Positions 6,078 to 11,149 of a stretch of DNA of 11,149 bases are shown here, one piece after another (positions within the stretch are counted from its first letter, which is position 1; each line of letters starts with the position of its first letter). This stretch comes from Piscirickettsiaceae bacterium (GTDB taxonomy: Bacteria; Pseudomonadota; Gammaproteobacteria; PS1; Pseudothioglobaceae). The stretch lies in NCBI GenBank assembly GCA_012963565.1, contig DTVJ01000272.1, forward strand, positions 1 through 11,149, in the 5' to 3' direction. The translations under genes were made by a program, and so were the position numbers. Under the pieces are notes generated by a model. That model saw only the letters and a list, made by a program, of their open reading frames with translations, searched no databases and was not told the origin of the DNA.

Positions 6078-8423
6078 TTACTTCTTTTCTAAAGCAATAT
6101 CCAGCACTTCGTCAATCCACTTAACCTTAACAACATTAAGCTTGCCTTTTATTTTATCTGGCACTTCTGAAAGCTCGCGTTCATTATCGTCTGGAATGAT
6201 AACCGTTTTAATACCGCCACGGAGTGCCGCCAACATTTTCTCCTTCAACCCGCCAATTGGTGTAACCTCGCCTCGAAGTGTAATCTCTCCCGTCATCGCA
6301 ACATCAGCTTTAACCTTACGTCCTGTTAATACAGATACTAAAGCTGTACACATAGCCGCACCGGCACTTGGTCCGTCTTTAGGGGTTGAACCATCTGGAA
6401 CGTGGATATGAATATCAAGCTTTTCATGGAAATTTGATGCAATATGTAACTCTTTTGCACGCGTACGTACGACACTCATCGCCGCTTGGATAGACTCTTT
6501 CATGACATCACCTAGCTGGCCTGTGTAATTTAGCTTACCTTTGCCTTTATAAGCAGTGGCTTCAATAGTCAGTAAATCTCCACCTACTGATGTCCAAGCT
6601 AACCCTGTTACTTCGCCCACCTGATTACGCTCTTCTGCTAAACCAAAACGGAATTTTTTAACGCCTAAATACTTTGACAAACTCTTGGCATTAATAATGG
6701 CCTTACTCTTGCGTTTTTTAAGCACTACTTCCTTCACCACTTTACGGCAAATGGTACTAATAGTACGATCTAGTCCACGTACGCCAGCTTCACGTGTGTA
6801 ATATCGAATAATATCTAGAATTGCGGAATCTTTAAAATCAATCTCACTTGACTTGATGCCATTATTCTCCATTGACTTAGCTACTAAATGACGCTTTGCA
6901 ATCTGTAACTTTTCATCTTCAGTATAACCAGCTAATTCAATGATTTCCATTCTGTCTAATAACGGCTGTGGTAAATCTAGCGTGTTGGCCGTAGCCACAA
7001 ACATTACCTGAGATAAATCAAAATCAACTTCTATATAGTGATCGCTAAACGTATTATTCTGTTCTGGATCGAGTACTTCCAACATAGCCGATGATGGATC
7101 GCCACGGTAATCAGATGCCATTTTGTCAATTTCATCCAATAAAAACAAAGGATTCTTGACTTGAATTTTTTGCATTTTCTGAATAATGGATCCGGGCATG
7201 GCGCCAATGTAGGTACGTCTATGTCCACGAATTTCCGCTTCGTCTCTAATGCCACCTAATGCCATACGCACATATTTACGATTAACTGCTCTAGCAATCG
7301 ACTCACCGAGTGACGTTTTACCCACACCAGGAGGTCCGACAAGGCATAAGATATTCGCTTTATTGTGGCTAACACGTGTTTGTACAGCTAAATGCTCTAG
7401 GATGCGTTCTTTAACCTTATGTAAACCATAATGATCACCATCTAAGATCTTCTGTGCTTTATCTAGGTCTTTATTAATTCGTGTTTTCTTTTTCCATGGC
7501 ACGTCGCACAAATTTTCAATATAAGTACGGATAATCGATGCATCAGAAGATTGTGATGACATTCTTTTAAGCTTATTGAGTTCACCGTCAGCCTTAGTTT
7601 TAGCCTCTTTTGACATGTGTGCCTTGCCAATTCTCGCCTGCAATTCATCAACTTCGTTCTCATCCTCTACATTGCCAAGTTCTTTTTGGATGGATTTCAT
7701 CTGCTCGTTTAAATAGTAATCCCTTTGATTGGATTCCATTTGCTTGCGTACTCGAGATTGAATCTTCTTCTCAGTATCTAAAACATCAATTTCACTTTGA
7801 ATGAATGTAAGTATCTTTTCTAACCTGTCTTTAGCATTATCACCCTCTAATAAAGTTTGCTTTTCTGCAAGCTTGAGACTTAAATTGGCAATAATAATAT
7901 CACTAAAACGCTCGACATCATCCACTTCCTTTAAGACTCTATATACTTCTTCAGGAATTTTTTTATTGAGCTGAATGTAATGATCAAAACCTTCCAATGC
8001 AAGATGCATCATAGCTTTTACTTCAATGCTATCGCTAGATTCTAATGCTAATTTAATTTCTTGAGTAGACACTTCGGTGTATCCATCGACATCAAAAAAC
8101 TCTTCAATCTTAGCGCGCTTTACACCCTCAACTAGCACCTTGATGGTGCCATCAGGTAGTTTTAACATTTGCAAAATAGTAGCCAATGTACCTATTTTGT
8201 ACAGATCGTCATTTGTCGGCTCTTCAGTTGCTTCATCTTTTTGAGCAACTAGAAAAATATACTTATTAGTACCCATTGCCTGGGTAATGGCATTCACAGA
8301 GCTCTTCCTGCCGATAAAGAGCGGCATCACCGTGTGCGGGAAAAGTACCACATCTCTCAGAGGTAATAATGGCACTCGGTCCTTAGTTAGGTCAATCAAT
8401 TCTGTTGTGGCTTCTGTTCCCAT
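6078..8423 (-). CDS. lon: ATP-dependent protease Lon (S16)
   Basis: A 781-residue cytoplasmic ATP-dependent serine protease (784 in E. coli) that degrades misfolded and short-lived regulatory proteins. The substrate-binding N domain spans about 17-210, followed by a helical coiled region to about 310. The AAA+ module has Walker A GPPGVGKT (363-370) and Walker B LFLLDEID (426-433). The C-terminal protease domain has catalytic Ser686 in DGPSAG and Lys729 in GGLKEKM, both offset by 7 from E. coli Ser679 and Lys722. The start taken is the ATG at 8423, which overlaps the end of hflX by 28 bases and has only a weak, distant Shine-Dalgarno. A GTG at 8375 with AAGGA four bases before it would instead give a 765-residue form. 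Last gene of the minus-strand operon, ending before the terminator at 6026-6061. Confidence 0.97.
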   Translation of the reverse strand: MGTEATTELIDLTKDRVPLLPLRDVVLFPHTVMPLFIGRKSSVNAITQAMGTNKYIFLVAQKDEATEEPTNDDLYKIGTLATILQMLKLPDGTIKVLVEGVKRAKIEEFFDVDGYTEVSTQEIKLALESSDSIEVKAMMHLALEGFDHYIQLNKKIPEEVYRVLKEVDDVERFSDIIIANLSLKLAEKQTLLEGDNAKDRLEKILTFIQSEIDVLDTEKKIQSRVRKQMESNQRDYYLNEQMKSIQKELGNVEDENEVDELQARIGKAHMSKEAKTKADGELNKLKRMSSQSSDASIIRTYIENLCDVPWKKKTRINKDLDKAQKILDGDHYGLHKVKERILEHLAVQTRVSHNKANILCLVGPPGVGKTSLGESIARAVNRKYVRMALGGIRDEAEIRGHRRTYIGAMPGSIIQKMQKIQVKNPLFLLDEIDKMASDYRGDPSSAMLEVLDPEQNNTFSDHYIEVDFDLSQVMFVATANTLDLPQPLLDRMEIIELAGYTEDEKLQIAKRHLVAKSMENNGIKSSEIDFKDSAILDIIRYYTREAGVRGLDRTISTICRKVVKEVVLKKRKSKAIINAKSLSKYLGVKKFRFGLAEERNQVGEVTGLAWTSVGGDLLTIEATAYKGKGKLNYTGQLGDVMKESIQAAMSVVRTRAKELHIASNFHEKLDIHIHVPDGSTPKDGPSAGAAMCTALVSVLTGRKVKADVAMTGEITLRGEVTPIGGLKEKMLAALRGGIKTVIIPDDNERELSEVPDKIKGKLNVVKVKWIDEVLDIALEKK
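8380..8384 (-). promoter_or_regulatory. Shine-Dalgarno-like site for an alternative lon start
   Basis: AAGGA on the minus strand, four bases before an in-frame GTG (8375-8373) at codon 17 of lon. This position lies just after the hflX stop at 8396, so the alternative removes the gene overlap. The spacing is short, and the protein would begin directly at the conserved PLLPLRDVV. Confidence 0.35.
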
Positions 8424-9712
8424 AATAGCTTAACGCCTTTATTTTGTAATAATTTAGATAGATAGTGATGAGTTACGTTAATTTCAAGTATCCATTGACC
8501 AAAATCATCCACTTTTTCATTATGGATATAACCAATGTTATAAATTTCACTACGAACATGAGCAGACCTAACATCCAATTGTATTCTAGCACGAGTCATC
8601 ATACCACTAAGTTGTTCAGCCAGCGTTTGATAAAGCAAATCAATCCCTTCACCGGTTTGTGCTGAGATCCATACACGGTAAATTTTTCCCTCTTTATCTC
8701 TGTCAATTCTCGGCTTGAAATCTACCAAGCAATCAATCTTATTCATTACCAAAATACTCGGGACCTCATTGGCATGAATATCAAAAATAATGTCTTCAAC
8801 TTGATCGATCTTTTCCCTATTGTATTCATCAGAGGCATCCACCACATGTAGTAATACATTGGCTTGCCGTGTTTCTTCTAGGGTAGACTTAAACGCTGCC
8901 ACTAGCTCATGTGGTAGGTCCTGAATAAAACCCACTGTATCAGCAATCACCGCCTCGCCAGAAGCAGGTAATATCACACGTCTAATGGTAGAATCTAGGG
9001 TCGCAAAAAGCTGATCATTGGCAAATACTTTAGCCTTGGTTAGTGTATTAAATAAAGTTGATTTTCCAGCATTGGTATAACCTGCCAGAGCAATCATGGG
9101 CACCTCACTCTTAATGCGAGACTTACGTCCTAGATCATGCTGCTTGTGTACTTTATCCAAGCGCTTGGTGATGTTTTTGATACGTACGGCAATCAGACGT
9201 TTATCCGTTTCTAATTGTGTTTCACCTGGCCCTCTTAAACCGATACCACCCTTTTGACGCTCAAGGTGCGTCCAACCCCTAACTAATCTTGTGGACAAAT
9301 GCCTGAGCTGGGCCAGCTCCACTTGTAACTTACCTTCAAACGATCGAGCTCTGAGAGAGAAAATATCCAAAATCAACCCAGTGCGATCCATCACTTGACA
9401 TTCAAGTGATTTTTCTAAATTACGTTCTTGTGAAGGTGATAGTCCAGAAGAGAAAATCACTAAATCTAATTCTAACTCTTTAACCAGATCTGCTAATTCA
9501 TCTACCTTACCCGAACCGATAAAATATTTAGCGTCGGCAAAATTACGATTGACTTTAAGGTTCTTGACGACCACAAGGCCTGATGATCTGGCCAGTTCTG
9601 ATAATTCGTCCATACCGTTGTGGACGTGTCGATTACTAGGGAGCTCTATATACACCAGTAGCGTTCGTTCGCCTTGGCCAACAGCATCTTTTTGACGATC
9701 AAATAATTCCAA
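8396..9712 (-). CDS. hflX: Ribosome-associated GTPase HflX
   Basis: A 438-residue GTPase (426 in E. coli) that binds the 50S subunit and splits stalled ribosomes, notably after heat stress. The N-terminal HflX domain covers about 1-150; the linker carries the family signature GPGETQLETDKR (161-172). The G domain has G1 GYTNAGKST (211-219), G3 DTVGF (258-262), G4 NKID (324-327) and G5 SAQTG (350-354). The C-terminal domain runs to the end. The start is a TTG at 9712 giving MELFDRQ, which aligns with the E. coli start MFDRY; no ATG is available nearby and no Shine-Dalgarno is seen. It lies five bases after clpX, so coupling with clpX is likely. In E. coli hflX sits beside hfq; here it lies inside a protease operon. 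Confidence 0.96.
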   Translation of the reverse strand: MELFDRQKDAVGQGERTLLVYIELPSNRHVHNGMDELSELARSSGLVVVKNLKVNRNFADAKYFIGSGKVDELADLVKELELDLVIFSSGLSPSQERNLEKSLECQVMDRTGLILDIFSLRARSFEGKLQVELAQLRHLSTRLVRGWTHLERQKGGIGLRGPGETQLETDKRLIAVRIKNITKRLDKVHKQHDLGRKSRIKSEVPMIALAGYTNAGKSTLFNTLTKAKVFANDQLFATLDSTIRRVILPASGEAVIADTVGFIQDLPHELVAAFKSTLEETRQANVLLHVVDASDEYNREKIDQVEDIIFDIHANEVPSILVMNKIDCLVDFKPRIDRDKEGKIYRVWISAQTGEGIDLLYQTLAEQLSGMMTRARIQLDVRSAHVRSEIYNIGYIHNEKVDDFGQWILEINVTHHYLSKLLQNKGVKLLWEQKPQQN

Positions 9713-9717
9713 TTGAA

Positions 9718-10974
9718 TTAACTGGCTTTTTTAGATTTTTTTTCAGATTTATGCATCATCAATGGTGTTTTTTTCTTATTAACCACATCTTTATCGATCA
9801 CCACTTCTACTACACTATCAAGTGATGGTAACTCAAACATAGTATCTAACAATAGATCTTCCAAAATAGAACGTAAGCCTCGAGCACCAGTTTTGCGCTT
9901 GATGGCTAATTTGGCAATAGCTGATAAGGCTGGCTTTCTGAAAGTAAGCTTGGCACCTTCCATTAAGAATATCTCTTGGAACTGTTTGACAACAGAATTC
10001 TTTGGCTGGGTTAAGATTTGAATTAACGCATCCTCATCTAATTCGCTGAGTGCAGTTTGCACTGGTAGACGTCCCACCAACTCTGGAATAAGGCCATATC
10101 GAATTAAATCTTCAGGCTCAATAAGATTAAATAAATCTGTTAAGGTTTTTTTATTGCTTAAGTCTTTTACATCTGCAGAAAAACCAATACCTGTGGCTTT
10201 TTCAACACGTCTGCCAATGATCTTGTCCAAACCATCAAAAGCACCACCACAAATAAATAAAATCTTTGAAGTATCAACATCAATAGTTTCTTGATTTGGG
10301 TGCTTACGTCCACCTTGTGGAGGTACTGAAGCCACCGTGCCTTCAATAAGTTTAAGCATAGCTTGTTGCACACCCTCACCAGACACATCGCGGGTAATTG
10401 AAGGGGAATCAGAACGACGAGAAATTTTGTCAATTTCATCAATGAAAATAATACCGTGCTCTGCACGATCTGCATCAAAATCACACTTAGACAACAAACT
10501 CTTAATCACGTTTTCAACATCATCACCTACATAACCTGCTTCGGTTAATGTAGTGGCGTCAGCCACGGTAAATGGCACATCTAAAATACGTGCTAGGGTT
10601 TGTGCAAGTAAGGTTTTACCCGAACCCGTTGGGCCAATCATTAAAATGTTTGATTTATCTAACTCAACATCGTTCGAAATATAGCCGCTTTGTAAACGCT
10701 TGTAGTGATTATAAACCGCAACCGATAATACTTTTTTAGCGTGGTCTTGACCAATCACATAATCGTTTAAAAAAGCAGTAAGTTCTTTAGGTGTGTGATC
10801 CCAATCTTGATGTTGATCAATAACTTCTTTTAAGGCTTGCTCCTCAATCAAATCATGGCATGATTCAATACATTCATTACAAATGTAAACGCCCGGACCT
10901 GCGATTAAGCGATTAACTTCAGATTTGGCTTTGCCACAAAATGAACAATTAAGCTCTGCGATAATTTCTGCCAT
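9718..10974 (-). CDS. clpX: ATP-dependent Clp protease ATP-binding subunit ClpX
   Basis: A 418-residue AAA+ unfoldase (424 in E. coli) that forms hexamers, recognises tagged proteins such as ssrA-tagged ones, and threads them into ClpP. The N-terminal zinc-binding dimerisation domain has Cys10, Cys13, Cys32 and Cys35. The AAA+ module has Walker A GPTGSGKT (114-121), the GYVG pore loop (147-150), Walker B IIFIDEID (175-182), the RKH pore loop (223-225) and the sensor-2 segment GARGLRSI (363-370). The ClpP-docking loop reads IGF (263-265), showing that it still partners ClpP. A Lys-rich tail ends the protein. It starts after clpP with the Shine-Dalgarno overlapping the clpP stop codon, and is followed at five bases by hflX. 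Confidence 0.98.
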   Translation of the reverse strand: MAEIIAELNCSFCGKAKSEVNRLIAGPGVYICNECIESCHDLIEEQALKEVIDQHQDWDHTPKELTAFLNDYVIGQDHAKKVLSVAVYNHYKRLQSGYISNDVELDKSNILMIGPTGSGKTLLAQTLARILDVPFTVADATTLTEAGYVGDDVENVIKSLLSKCDFDADRAEHGIIFIDEIDKISRRSDSPSITRDVSGEGVQQAMLKLIEGTVASVPPQGGRKHPNQETIDVDTSKILFICGGAFDGLDKIIGRRVEKATGIGFSADVKDLSNKKTLTDLFNLIEPEDLIRYGLIPELVGRLPVQTALSELDEDALIQILTQPKNSVVKQFQEIFLMEGAKLTFRKPALSAIAKLAIKRKTGARGLRSILEDLLLDTMFELPSLDSVVEVVIDKDVVNKKKTPLMMHKSEKKSKKAS

Positions 10975-10984
10975 TGGTAAATGA

Positions 10985-10990
10985 CTCCTT
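10985..10990 (-). promoter_or_regulatory. clpX Shine-Dalgarno overlapping the clpP stop
   Basis: AAGGAG on the minus strand, ten bases before the clpX ATG. Its first two A residues belong to the clpP TAA stop codon, an arrangement that fits translational coupling of the two subunits. Confidence 0.75.
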
Positions 10991-11149
10991 AACGTTGTTT
11001 GAGTACTTTATCAATCAAGCCGTATTTCGCAGCTTCATCGGCCGACATAAAGTTATCTCTGTCTGTATCCTTTTGGATGGTATTAATATTTTGACCTGTA
11101 TGTGATTTCAAAATATGGTTTAATCTCTCTCTCACTTTTAAAATCTCTT
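10989..11149 (-). CDS. clpP: ATP-dependent Clp protease proteolytic subunit ClpP (3' part)
   Basis: The last 52 codons and the TAA stop are in the window; the rest lies beyond the right edge. The translated end includes VRERLNHILKSHTGQ, then QKDTDRDNFMSADEAAKYGL and IDKVLKQR, which matches the C-terminus of the tetradecameric ClpP serine peptidase. The first Asp of the DTDRD segment corresponds to the catalytic-triad Asp (Asp171 in mature E. coli ClpP); the Ser and His are outside the window. It is the upstream partner of clpX, 14 bases from stop to the next start. The operon promoter must lie beyond this window. Confidence 0.95.
   Translation of the reverse strand, partial: EILKVRERLNHILKSHTGQNINTIQKDTDRDNFMSADEAAKYGLIDKVLKQR

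Noticed and set aside
7031..7255. Minus-strand open frame inside lon
   Set aside because: Shifted-frame shadow of the Lon Walker B region; the lon frame is uninterrupted, so it is not evidence of a frameshift.
10167..10484. Minus-strand open frame of 105 codons inside clpX
   Set aside because: Same-strand shadow in another frame of the ClpX AAA+ domain; its composition shows no domain and clpX is intact.

Overview
This is an AT-rich bacterial segment carrying ordinary housekeeping genes, whose proteins (LexA-independent Clp/Lon proteases, RsmB, PepA, PpnP, DsbC, HflX) read as gammaproteobacterial. The combination of low GC, gammaproteobacterial housekeeping proteins and a tandem DUF302 / metallo-beta-lactamase-fold locus suggests a marine sulfur oxidiser of the SUP05/Thioglobaceae type. 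That placement is an inference from protein resemblance, not proven by a marker gene here.

Layout: (1) 1-2196, plus strand: the C-terminal part of one DUF302-family protein, a strong terminator, a short decayed stretch resembling the start of the downstream metallo-hydrolase gene, a second complete membrane-anchored DUF302 protein, then an MBL-fold metallo-hydrolase. (2) 2193-3948, minus strand: pepA followed by ppnP, a peptide/nucleoside salvage pair, converging on the MBL gene with a 4-base overlap. (3) 4030-6013, plus strand: dsbC (periplasmic disulfide isomerase) overlapping rsmB (16S rRNA m5C967 methyltransferase). (4) A long bidirectional terminator at 6026-6061. (5) 6078-11149, minus strand: a tightly packed protein quality-control operon, transcribed clpP (partial, 3' end only) - clpX - hflX - lon, with gaps or overlaps of only a few to 28 bases.

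The most interesting signal is at the left: the tandem DUF302 copies are about two-thirds identical, and the gap after the first copy holds about 31 bases (26 identical) matching codons 12-22 of the MBL gene, at nearly the same distance from the DUF302 stop codon (75 versus 78 bases). This points to an ancestral duplication of a DUF302-MBL pair followed by loss of the first MBL copy. The rest of the window is conventional; no RNA gene, CRISPR array, insertion sequence or phage remnant was seen, and I do not find a new defence or biosynthetic system.
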